64,000 nucleotides of DNA from Oscheius dolichura. Taxonomy: Eukaryota > Nematoda > Chromadorea > Rhabditida > Rhabditidae. The position numbers and the translations under genes are program-made. Positions within the stretch are counted from its first letter, which is position 1. Every line of letters begins with the position of its first letter. A model generated the notes under the pieces. The model saw nothing but the letters and a program-made list of their open reading frames with translations. It was not told where the DNA came from and did no database searches. The stretch lies in assembly GCA_932521035.1 (NCBI GenBank), contig OW051495.1:4216001-4280000 (forward strand), given 5' to 3'. Shown here piece by piece: positions 31,831-42,557 of the stretch.

Positions 31831-34387
31831 TTATATGGATTCTCCACTTTCGTCTGTGTCCACGTCAGCCGTATCTCCTAGCACCTAAAGATCACTTTAT
31901 AGCAGAATTTATCTTACACACCTGACAGAGCTCTGCTAATCTTTCCTTCAGCTTGCCTACTTGCAATAATTTTGATTCAATTTCTCTCTTCTCGTCGGTG
32001 AGACTCATCCTTTCTCCCAAAAACGAGTCAGACAGTGCCGAGAGGCGATATCCTCCTTCCCCGTCGTACTGCAGAAGATGTGTATGGAATTTCCATAGAC
32101 TGGGTCGGTGGGTGACAGTAAGAAGCGTAATTCCCGAGTCTTTGATGGCCTGATAGATATTTCCTTCGACGTCGATTGAAACGGCGGAAGTACACTCGTC
32201 AAGCAGGGCATATTTTGGCCTATAAATGGTTATTTCTATATTCTTTCGATGCTCACATGTGATAGAATACTCTAGCCAGTCCCATCCGCTGTTTCTCCCC
32301 TCCCGAGAGCACATCCATCCAGTCGTTCTTGGCTCCCCAGCCGCCTTCCCTCTCCACGATATGAGACAGGTGGACAGTCTCCAGTATCCTGGCCAGATCC
32401 GTGTCGGTCACCCCCCTCCTCCTCATTTGGATTGTCGTGTGAGGATAGATAACCTAAACGTGACCGTGTTCCATCTCCTCCCGTTTACCTGGTCCCGAAG
32501 TGTTCCCAGCGTCATGTACGGTCTCTGTGGAATATAGTACATTCTGTCAGTGTAGGGCTTCTCGAGTCGTCCCCGGTACACGGGCCAGAGGCCGCCCAAA
32601 ATACGGAAGAGGGAACTCTTCCCGCAGCCATTCGGACCGGTGATTAGCACGTGCATCCCCGGCTGGATCTGAACCGGCCATTCCTCTCGGTCCTTCCCCT
32701 CAACCTACCGCGATGCTCATATTCCTGACGATGACATCCCCGTTGGGCGTGACGATGGGTACGTCCTCGAGGACGATGTGGTCGTCGGGCGAGTCGACCA
32801 CGTTGCCCAGAATCTTCGAGGTGTCGTACCGTTCGCCCCGGGATCCCCCGTTGGTGTCCCCGCCGACCAGCGCCCTCTGGTAGACGCCCTTCTTGGCGTC
32901 GTCGAAGACCTTGAACATCTCGTGCACCCGGGAGGTGTACCCGGCCAGCTCGGTGATCTCTTTGTACGAGGTCATCAGCCGCTCGACGGCGTCGGCCGAC
33001 GAGTAGAGGAGGTTCTTGGCCTGGGTGAAGCCGCGTGTCCTCTCCGAGACGCCGCCATCCGGCTGGTCCTCCAGTCGCTCGTTCACTACAATTCAATTGA
33101 TTGTGGGCTGCCAGAGGCCGCCACTCACTATCGGAGGAGGTGTACTCGGCGGCGATGATGGGAATGGCGATCATGATCATGCCAGTGCCCGACCAGACGT
33201 ACTTCATCAGGAACTGCTCGACCATCACGTAGATGATCCTCTTCGAGAAGATGAGTGTGCTCTGGTCTTTGAGGTCCGTGTAGGCCTTGTTCAGCTGCTT
33301 GTACTCGGCATCGTGTCCGCCGTAGAAGGCGATCTCCTCCGAATTGGTGATTATCCTCGAGTGCAGGTAGCGGAGGAATCCCTTCCTCTTGGCCTCCTCG
33401 GCCACCATATTGCCGAACCTGGGGGAGATGGCCTTCAGGATGCGGGCGGTGCAGCCGACGGCGATCATGGCTAGGACACTCGGGACGAAGACCTTCGAGC
33501 CCACTCCTCGGTTGATCGACAACATGAAGAGGGTTCCCCTGAAGGGGAAGATCAAGGGTCCAGCGACAGACTTACACGATGAGGATAATGTCGAGACACG
33601 GCTTGGTCAGGTGGGAGTAGAGATGGGCCACGCTCTGGGAGAACATCGTGATGTCCTCCGTCAGACACTGGTCCGCGTTCTGGAGCCGGGTGTCCAGATT
33701 GGACACGGCATAGTAGGTCTGGTCCTGAAGGGAAAACTATCCGGAAGATAAAGTGAGACGAACAGAGAAGTATTGCTTGTAGGCGTGTTGGGTGAGCCGG
33801 GTGCGGAAGATGAGGCCGAGGTAGCTCTCGAAGAAGCGGATCATACTGTTGATGAAGGTGGCCGGGACGGCGACGGCCAGCCATTTGAACAGCTGGAAGA
33901 CGAACGACCTCACGTCCTGAACACGAAATTGGAGGGGGAGGAGGGGGACAGACCTTCTCGACGATTGCCTTGACTATGCTTCCTTCGAGGCCGGCGACGT
34001 AGATGGAGAGGAAGGTGCGGCAGACGAGGATGACGGAGTGGATGCCTGAAGGGGAAGGGTCTGGCCTCGACCGGCCACGCACCTATGACTCCGGCCTCGC
34101 GACTGAAGAAGCCCGGCACCATGATCTTCAGGAGATCCTTGAGCTGTTTAAGGAATTCCGGGTCAAACGCCTGCTTTTTCCGTTTTGTGCTCGTCTCGGC
34201 CGATAAAAATTTGCCTTTGGCATTTTTTCTTCGTCTGTAGTTGACGGCGAGCAGGCCGGCGACGGCAATGGCCGAGAATATTATGGCCTGAAAGGAGATT
34301 TCCTCTGCTCTTCTCCCGGAGACGACTTACCCGTTTTCTTTTCTGAGGATCGAGGGCCACCTCGAGGAATTTAGATTGCACAGACAT
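31831..34387 (-). CDS. Peroxisomal ABCD-family half transporter (PMP70-like)
   Basis: These half transporters import fatty acyl-CoAs into peroxisomes. The ATG at 34385-34387 follows cagcag directly ([19 protein letters not shown]). The membrane domain includes [32 protein letters not shown] and the ABCD loop motif [20 protein letters not shown]. The nucleotide domain has Walker [33 protein letters not shown], signature [17 protein letters not shown], Walker [13 protein letters not shown] and the H-loop [15 protein letters not shown]. The C-terminal helical tail ends [11 protein letters not shown]. The PSLWK.H motif favours the ABCD3 (PMP70) group. About twelve short introns are present. Confidence 0.92.
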
Positions 34388-35484
34388 CTGCTGAAAGAGG
34401 CGAGAGTCGAAAAGGGCCGGAGGAGAGCGTTATCAGATGATCAAAACAGACTACGGGAGACAACAAAAAGACGGGATTCGGTGGGGCAGAAAAGGGAAAG
34501 CGGGGCGGAAGGAAGTTAGCCACGGGCAAACAGTACTCCCTGGTGGAACACGTTTGGAGAAATCGAACAAGCGGGGCTCAATTTAATCAATGGAAGTCAC
34601 AGGATAAGGGGCATGACAGGACGGGAGGAACAATGGGACGATAGGCAGGCAGGGAGGAGGACTGACCAAAACAAAAGGACGCCCCACACCGGGTCGCGGT
34701 ACACTACGCCTTATCAACTGCTTTTTGAGCGTCTCACAGAGTAGACTGAACTCTAGTAGCGTCCTGCTCAAGTGGGGGCAGCGGCAGGGAAAGCCAGGGG
34801 GAACAGGCAATGGCATCGCGGGGGCTGCCAAACCGGGTCGGGCCGAGGGCCGAACAGGCTCGAGAGGGACTTTTACACACCGGGGGCAGATGGCAGGGGT
34901 TAATAGAGGGCAGGATCAACATTTTGATCTCTTTTTAGACAAAGTCAGAGGAGGGGAGGTCGACCGCCTGGAGGGTAAGTGATGCCATCTACCCCGGATG
35001 CCCCTAACGACCGGCCGCCAAAAGGCCCTCCTCAATTCATCTTTCGAAAGTCTCTTATGGAAATGGTCTCCCTGTCTCGTGATTTCTCAAAATAAGTCCC
35101 TGCCCCAATTGGCTTGTCCCCTAGAAATCCCCCAAATTGGTTCGGCCCACAATGACGTCCTCCCTTTCCTCCATGATCTCCCCAGCCGAGATCATAGGAA
35201 ACAATTGGCCTTTCCAGTCCAATCCGAGAGATGAAACTTCAAACATTTTGATCCCTGGCAAGGTGACCTTCTCCTGCTTTAATCCCCGGGGCGTTTGTCA
35301 TTCTCCTCGAATAATATGGCCGGAGTCCCTTCATCTCTCCAAGTTCTTCCCAATAAAGCATAATCCCCGCCATTTGCCTGTAGTCGGCCGGCCTCGGGGC
35401 GGGGTCCCCCTCCTCGTCATCTATGCTGTCCAGGTTCTCCATCTATCCGTCCAAATGTTCCCTTTTAGCGACGGCTTCCTCGTA
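34388..35484. other. Divergent promoter region of ABCD transporter and GPCR
   Basis: No supported gene. The + strand is purine-rich from about 34400 to 34980 and pyrimidine-rich from about 34985 to 35480, so each flanking gene has a pyrimidine-rich sense-strand upstream region. The switch is near 34985. Confidence 0.5.
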
Positions 35485-36954
35485 ATGGAAACCAATTGTA
35501 CGGAGCCAAATGTGGACGGCTCGATGATATGCGAGCTGGCCGACGGCACCGTGGCTGTCGTCCGGAACGTCTATCCTCCGATCCAGGCGAGTCGCGGGTC
35601 TTCGCAATAAGATGGATTAATGGAGTTACTCGATACACAAACAACCTCCCGGAAATGTTCAGGACATGCAGCCGCGGGTCCTGGTCGTGGTCATGGTCTT
35701 CGTCATCTGCTTCATCGTTGGCGTCTGCGGGAATACCTCGGTCCTGACGATCATCCATTCCGTCTTGAAGGAGCGGCGTGGCAGGACCCGCAAGACCGGA
35801 GACAATGCCATTTTCTACGTGGGGGCTCTCTGCTTTTGTGACTTCCTGATGAGCCTCTCCCTGCCGCCTGCCATCCTGGTCATCCTCCTCTCCCCCGTCA
35901 TCCCCGCCTTCTTTAGGACAGCGTCATCGGCTTCTGGATATTCGGCACACCGATGTGTAAGCTGCACCACCTGCTCGGATCCGTCGGTCGGATCGCCTCG
36001 ACCTTCATAATAACGGCGATGTCCTTCGACCGCTACGTGGCCGTCTGCTACCCCCACATGATGGGTCTCCGCTGCCGGGCCTTCGTCTTCTGCCTGATCA
36101 CCGGTAGCCCCCCTTCCAGAAGGTGATCCCCTCCCTTTCCAGTGCTGTCCCTGATGGCCCTGCTCCTCCTCACCCCGCTGCTCCTCTTCGCCCACGCCAA
36201 AGAGGTCGTCATCCACGAGCTCAAGACCCCCGACTCGACGACAATCACCCGCGTTCGAATCTTCAAGTGCACCGACTCGCTCCCCACCAACCTCTTCTAC
36301 TGGTTCACCGTCACGTGAGCCCCTCGCCCCCGGCCGGCCAATGTCCTTTCAGTACCTTCGTCTGCGGATACATCATCCCGCTGAGTCTCATCTGTTTCTT
36401 CAATTTCCAACTGGCCCGCACCGTCTGCCAGCATAAGAAGACAGCGGCGAAGTCGTCCGTACCGGCCAAGAGGATCGTCATCTACACCCTGCTCATCGCC
36501 TCCGTCTATTTTATTTGCTGGACTCCCTACTGGTACGTGAGCCATGAGAAAACAAAGAAGAAAACACTAGGCTCTTTTCAGGTGTTCCGTTTTATATGCC
36601 ATTTTTATGTCAATTTTGGATAAACATGCCGAAGCGGAGGAATTTATGCTTTTCGCAATTTTTGTAGTTCATCTGATGCCTTATTTTGGATCGGCGTCTA
36701 ACTGGGTATTCTATGGCTTGCTGAACACCCAGCTCCAGCAAAGGACGGAGGCGGCGGTCACTGTCACGCAAGACAATCCCACAAATGTTCGGTAAGCGAA
36801 ACTGAGGCATTTAATCAACTGATATAGGGTTCGATGTGAAGGTCGCGGCGGATTGACGCCCACAATGTCACGATCAGCAGCGCTAGAACTTCTGTGTGAA
36901 GAATCCAGTCAGAAAATACGCTTTATTCAAGAAACACAGCAAACTCTGTTATAA
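35485..36954 (+). CDS. Rhodopsin-class peptide GPCR (somatostatin/opioid/galanin-like)
   Basis: The start at 35485 (METNCTEPNVDGSMICELAD) gives an N-terminus with an N-glycosylation site (NCT). TM1 holds VICFIVGVCGNTSVL, TM2 CFCDFLMSLSLPPAI, the TM3 cysteine is in FGTPMCKLHHLLGSVGR, and DRY reads MSFDRYVAVCYP. TM6 has FICWTPYW and TM7 has FGSASNWVFYGLLN in place of NPxxY. The C-tail ends FIQETQQTLL. Most introns are 37-40 nt. The first intron has a GC donor (CAG|GCGAGT at about 35587), a GC-AG intron. The last third of the gene (after about 36580) is AT-rich while the rest is GC-rich. The ligand cannot be named; neuropeptide receptor is the most likely class. Confidence 0.86.
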
Positions 36955-37049
36955 GGCAAATAATAAATTTAAAAATAATGTTTATTGGTAAATGAGCCAA
37001 AAAAGACTCGAGATCGTCGTTGATATGTTCATTGCATTATTCTCGTTGG

Positions 37050-39919
37050 TTAGTGTATCTTCCCCGAAACTTTTCCACTCCCGCTTGTGACAAGTATTAG
37101 TGGTTTGGTGGAAACAAGTTCAACAAATCGTGGTGGTAAACTACGGCTTCTTTCTTGGTGTTCTTGTTTTCTTCTCATTTCAAGTGCTTTAGACTGCTCT
37201 ACATAATCAGCATGACAATAAGAATGAGATCGAGTTTTTTTAGCAGCTACAATTTGCCATAAACTATTACGAAGACTGCTCAATTTACCTGCAATCATCG
37301 AATCTTTGCTGGGATTCGTCACACCACATCGTTGTTGTTCAAAAATTTTTAAGCGACTCCACCTCTTAATTATTCAATGATATTAATACAGAAATGCGTT
37401 ACCTCTGGGCCAGCGTGCTTCTCAATGAAATTGATCATTTTCTCTCTTAGGTATTTCACCTTTGTTATCTCAAAAGAAGGGCAATATTTTATCCAATCGA
37501 TTTCGTATTCCTGAACAAAAAAAAATTAATGTCTAGACCCGATTTACCTCATCAATTGTTGGTTGGCTTTCTACATATTGTTGGAAAAAAGCTAATAAAT
37601 ATACACCGCAATCGATGTAATTTTTCTGCACTGGATTGTACTTATGCAATACTTTCTTAATATTGGAGGGCACAAAAATGAGGTTCGGGTTAGCCTTCTG
37701 CTTTTTATCGTTGAATTCCAACTCCAAATAGTCTCTTATAATTTCTACACCGTGATTCCTAAATATCAATTACTCTAAAATCGGAAAACAACCTTTTCTC
37801 ATCGGAGTCGGGGATTGAATCCAGCATAATGTACAAACAAGGACTTGAAGAAGCCATCGAGCTATTTTTATCGGCTAATAATGCTCGAGGGTTCTGTATA
37901 ATTAAAATACACCTAAAATTATCACTAAAGCAAGTAAGCACAAACTTACCAATGTAATTCATCATTTATAGGGATTATTATATGTTCCTTGGAAAATAAA
38001 TCTACTTTACGCGTCCACCTTTTAACGTGGGGATAGTTGGATTTGATCTGCAAATGCAAAGCGCTACGAAATAAAATATTTAAAGTTACCCATTCTTTTC
38101 TGGAACGCTCACTTTTGAAAGAAACTGACTGACTATCTTTCACTAATTTTGCCCAGAAAAATGTGTTGAAGGCGTAGCACGTACTTTGACTATACAAGTA
38201 GATAAAGAAAAAAACGTGTTTCTTACAATTTCGGTTTTGTATGTAGAATATATTTGATGCCAAATTCAATATTTGTGTCATTCAACATTTCTCCTTGAGG
38301 TAGTCTTGACATATCACGAAAACTAACTAAAAAATAATTGCAACAAAAAAAAAGCTATCTCACTTGTAACACCATCACTACCTTCTGGAAATTGACATAA
38401 TATCGTACCATCGCATACTTCCGCGGACGGAATGGCCAATGAGGACGACGGCGATGACGAGTTAGGAGAAATTTCCTAGAAAAAAAGGTTAGTTACTACG
38501 TGTGGCGCTCAGTTTAGTTTAGTCATTTCTTTCATATTATCTTTTCGTTAGCTTTTTGCAAGCTATTAAACTTTTGCAACAAACAAACCGCAGAATGATG
38601 TCCATTATCGCACATTTCTACAACTTGTGGAGGGCAAATTTCTCGAGTTACAGTAGAAGTTGTTGTAGGTGTTGGAGGCTTTTGTGGAGGTCTGCCAGAT
38701 CTACTCAGGATACTTGGCCGCTTTAATGGTCGATGACTTGCCGTCTAAAAGAGATAAACGAGAAATACCAGAATCCTACTCTTCTGTTATCCAAACTCAT
38801 TAGTGATAACTCTCGAGCTTCGCGTATTTCATTTGTCTGTATTATTTAACTTGCTTAAATAAAAATGCAAGGCAAACCTTATTATAACTTAGTTCATATG
38901 TAGAAGGATAGTCCTGCGGAGGAACTTCGACATTTGTTCTGTAATGTAAGAGATTTTAGACATTAATACCAACACACGCTTTCTCCTCAAATGATGAGAC
39001 CAGAGGAGCATCTGAATGAGACTTAGAAACATGTGTTTAAAAAAGTTATACCTTCAACTTTTCCGTTCATCTTTACCGGCGAAACATGACTGAGCTCTGT
39101 CTTAGTTTTCGTGTAGAAATATTTGTCAAATACTTGACGGCTAACAGTATCTAGAGAAAATATTTTGTAAACAATAATTCATACTGAAGAATGGTTCTGC
39201 ATTTCTTTGAAGGTTGCAACACACTTTCATCTCGTACTTACTAAATTTATTTGTATATGCTTCAACTACAGTTTCGTGACAATCTTGTTTCTATAAACTT
39301 TGACTAGCATACATGTTTAATAAAAACAAACCCATGATTTAAAATACCTCACTAATACATCCCATTCCTGGGAAGAGCGCTCATTGCTCACAATACCAGT
39401 TATGCAAAAACTTTCAACGTCGATTATTAGGGAATCTTTCCTAAAATATAATATTTTATAAAATTTGTATTTGAAAGGGTAGAAGAAAAAAAAAAGATTT
39501 ACCCATTGTATTGAAGCCCGAGAAAATTGTTGACTCTTAATGTTGTAACTGGACACAGGTCAAAGCCAACACTTCTTTTATCGGTGATACTGTTTTCTGT
39601 CATCTGAAAATTAGTTATTATGATAGAAATGTCAAAACAAACTTTAATAGATGCAACGCTTGATGGACCCAGCACTATTTCATCTCCACTGTCTATACAA
39701 AAACAAACACTACGCTAAAAATCTGTTATATACTTTATCCACAAAGCAACGAACTGATCTGATATCCTCACGAAATCCCCGTATAGAACATGAATTTTCA
39801 TGAGCCAGCTTAAGTTTATTTCCGGCAAAAAATATGCACGAAGCAGTTATCTGTAACGAAATCGAAATTAAGACAAAAATAATACTTGCCTTTACTTCTT
39901 CAGGGTAAGGTTGGTCCAT
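37050..39919 (-). CDS. Ulp/SENP SUMO protease, peptidase family C48 (SENP6/7-like)
   Basis: The enzyme removes SUMO or trims poly-SUMO chains. The C48 core spans about 38200-37540: CYAFNTFFWAKLV, then VKRWTRKVDLFSKEHIIIPI followed by catalytic His and Trp in NDELHW, catalytic Asp in CLYIMLDSIPD, and the oxyanion Gln and catalytic Cys in PVQKNYIDCGVYLLAFFQQY. All catalytic residues are present. The long N-terminal part is low-complexity with SNP and phospho-type stretches. The C-terminus is basic (KKTRSHSYCHADYVEQSKAL) and ends SGSGKVSGKIH. The N-terminus MDQPYPEEVK at 39917-39919 is tentative; an open exon further upstream (to about 40075) may belong to the gene. Confidence 0.82.
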
Positions 39920-41209
39920 GTCCTGAAAATCTCCTATATGGCGAGAGAACAAAGCTTAAACTATGTATATAAAACAAAAACTGCGTGTATCGAGCAGAAA
40001 AGAAAAGTTCTACCGTTTCTATGAACTGGAGAAGCCTTTTTAATGGTTTTCTGCTGGATGGAAAACAAAATTAATGCGACAAAATTATTGTGACATTTTT
40101 ATTCAAAATAACATTCTCTTTGTGGGAGGTTTCTCGATGATACAATAGAAAAGCGGAAAAGATATGGCAGCAATTTTATATATATAGCAAAATCAAGCAA
40201 TATCCTAAATAGAAAATTGAAAAGAGGAAATAGGCGATCCATTTCCGGTCTGACGCTGGGACGCAAATGTTGCGTACTGAGGAAGCGTTACCCTTTATTT
40301 CGAATTCGAAGACATGACACAGCTCGCCGAGGTCGGCACCTCAAAGGCCTAAAATGACTAAAATGGTCCCGCAGCGACCACATGCCAGTTTTTTATATAT
40401 GCGTTTCTACACATTTTGAAACGAAATGATCCAAAAATAACTTTTTCTCATGATATTCCTCCATCGATAACTTAAAATGCTCCCCATAACGAGACTAATT
40501 GATTGCAGTAAAAATGAAAAAGATCGGATGTTACAGTTTTGAGAAATAAATTTTCAAAGATTTTGACAGATTTCTCAAAAAATGGACGTTGAATGAAAAC
40601 GAGGGTAAGCAGCGGGCAAACCGCGTTTTTTGTATTGAAGATTACGGTATCCAACTTTGTCGAACGTGGCAGTTGTGATCCACACATTCATTTTTGCTAT
40701 TCTTGGGCTCATTCGATGCAGAAAAAAAAACTGAACTGGAAATAATTTTGGCACCAAAATCTGTAACGCTTTTGATATAGAAAGCCTCAAAAAACTCATT
40801 TTCTTTTCAATAGCACATTTTCATGACCCTCAAAAATTACTTCCGAATCTTTCGAGCATGCCGGATCGAATGCAGTTTACAAAAAAAGTAAAAATGTGCC
40901 GTTTTTTCACGCTGAGTTCGACAAAGTTGTATTGGCCGAAGAGCATAAATTGCACTGGTCCTGGCACGATCACTGTCGCGCCGACCTTTCTTCTTCCGCG
41001 GCGAGCTGTGATGAATGATTTGAAGATGGGCAGCGATTGAAAAAGCCCGATTTTTTTTTTCGCGTCCTTCCAGGAAACGATAGTTATTTGCATGGTTATC
41101 CGAACTCTATGGATAAGGGGGTTACATACGAGTAAAAACATGTATAAGCAATTCGAAAATCTCCGTTAAAAAGTAATACCACCATTCTACAACAGTTAGT
41201 CTTGTGGCA
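39920..41209. other. Intergenic region, no supported gene
   Basis: About 1.3 kb. The left 100-150 bp may hold the first exon of the SUMO protease. The rest (about 40240-41180) is moderately AT-rich with long A/T homopolymers and two short ORFs without splice structure or recognisable similarity. CAACTTTGTCGAAC occurs around 40660 (plus strand) and CGACAAAGTTGTA near 40920, a partial inverted relation. Confidence 0.35.
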
Positions 41210-41875
41210 ATGTCGTCTCGTCGTCAGTTTCATCGTGAAAAAGATGTTCATGTGGGAGTTTCAGAGTGCATTTGTAGTCATAACAAAATTCAGGAGTACG
41301 TGCCAGACGGGAGGAAGCGCAGTCCGGCAAAGAGCATGCCGTCGAATTCACAGGAGCAGCGCCCGATGGACGAGATCTCCTTGCTAAAGAGGGGCCTGAT
41401 CAAGGGCGGACACCACAACCTGAGAAGCGGAAAGCCGATCCACGAGAATGTCGCGCCCATCACTCTCCAGGAGCTGACTTCTCGTGGTGTCATTCTCGAC
41501 AACGGAAAGATCATCTACAGCCTGCCTGGCCAGGGATTGCCCGGTCGCGAACTGTCGCTTCCGTCGAACAGCGACTCCAACCAGTGGTCGGAAGGCTCTG
41601 TGTCTGGCTCGGGCAAGTCGACCTCGGGCAAGTCGACCTCGACGAGCACCAGTGGATTGACCGGCCTCAGTTCGCTGATGGCTCAGCACTCCTTCATCGA
41701 GCCGCCGCTCAACGGCTCAAAATTCCAAGTCGGACTGCCCCAGGAGAAGGCCTTCCTCCGCATGAGCAACACGAAGCATGGAATGAGGTATGAGCTGAAC
41801 GTGGGTGACGACTTCCATCTCCTCCTCATGGACACCGGCAAAACATCCTCGATCACCATCTGCAAAGGTCTCTGA
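41210..41875 (+). CDS. Intronless GC-rich gene, product unknown, 221 aa
   Basis: I do not recognise this gene. The ATG at 41210 follows a possible leader acceptor (acagttag). One uninterrupted ORF starts MSSRRQFHREKDVHVGVSEC, with C.C.H cysteines/histidines early (SECICSH), a charged region (ISLLKRGLIKGGHHNLRSGK), and ITLQELTSRGVILDNGKIIY. A Ser/Thr/Gly linker follows with a short tandem repeat (GSGKSTSGKSTSTSTSG), then RYELNVGDDFHLLLMDTGKT and the end SITICKGL. AATAAA follows directly after the stop. It is the only clear intronless gene in an otherwise intron-rich, AT-rich neighbourhood. That suggests a retrocopy or a late-spermatogenic or otherwise specialised gene, but nothing proves this. 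Confidence 0.65.
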   Translation: MSSRRQFHREKDVHVGVSECICSHNKIQEYVPDGRKRSPAKSMPSNSQEQRPMDEISLLKRGLIKGGHHNLRSGKPIHENVAPITLQELTSRGVILDNGKIIYSLPGQGLPGRELSLPSNSDSNQWSEGSVSGSGKSTSGKSTSTSTSGLTGLSSLMAQHSFIEPPLNGSKFQVGLPQEKAFLRMSNTKHGMRYELNVGDDFHLLLMDTGKTSSITICKGL

Positions 41876-42013
41876 AATGAAGAATAAAATAATCATTGCC
41901 CTTCTTTGTATCTTTCTAATTCGTCTTTGATAAACCATTTTTTTCTATATTTATTCATATCAGTGTTTTATTTCGATTCTACCAGTCTCAATACTGTGGC
42001 CGTGTACAAGAAA

Positions 42014-42126
42014 CTGCCCCTGGGGCAGATTGCCCTTCCGGGGCAAGGGCAGCCTTTTGCCCTGCCCCACGAGGGCACCCTCTGCCTGCGGTCCAGAAAG
42101 CCTGGGGCAGTTTGCCAGGACAGGGC
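42014..42126. repeat. GGGGCAG-repeat island with nested hairpins
   Basis: CTGCCCCTGGGGCAG (42014-42028) is an almost perfect palindrome. GGGGCAAGGGCA at 42040-42051 pairs with TGCCCTGCCCC at 42058-42068 with one bulge, and further CTGGGGCAG and ACAGGGCAG copies follow to about 42126. A highly GC-rich 110-bp island sits in AT-rich DNA, 140 bp past the intronless gene's stop codon. Confidence 0.7.
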
Positions 42127-42189
42127 AGAGCCTATCTATTTTTGCTCTAATTTTCATTTTTACAGCAATTTTTATTGATATATTTATTA

Positions 42190-42535
42190 AAAATATCACA
42201 ATGGAAGACTAGCAGTCGATTGAACGTCGTTTCTTGAAAACGCATGTCTTCTTTTCCCCTTTCGCTCGATTCTGAAAACAACATAAACAAATACTGATTT
42301 TCAAACAGTAAGTATAATACTGTAAGTATAATACTCCATAATTATATGTACATGTCGAGATGAGATTATTTATCGCCTTTCTACCTTGGTTGATTGCGCT
42401 GTTTCTGTTTGAACAAAGTTTTATTCCGCCCAAGTCCAATTGCCGCGAAGGCAACATCAAATTGCAGTCCACTCTGGTTCCCTCTTTCTCGCACTACTTC
42501 TATGCTCCAGTTTACCGTTTTTGAACAGTAGAATG
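42190..42535 (-). other. Possible minus-strand coding remnant or 3' gene end
   Basis: On the minus strand an open stretch reads VNWSIEVVRERGNQSGLQFD, then VAFAAIGLGRNKTLFKQKQR. A GT-AG intron (about 42245-42365) can lead to a short basic end. AATAAA occurs twice just beyond (about 42165-42180). No start codon or family match is visible, and the start of the next gene is only about 20 bp away. It may be a pseudogene fragment or chance. Confidence 0.25.
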
Positions 42536-42557
42536 TATTACTTACTTTAGGTCTACA

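Noticed and set aside
40450-41145. Two minus-strand ORFs (74 and 103 codons) as a transposon remnant
   Set aside because: No recognisable transposase or reverse-transcriptase motif and no terminal repeats found by eye.
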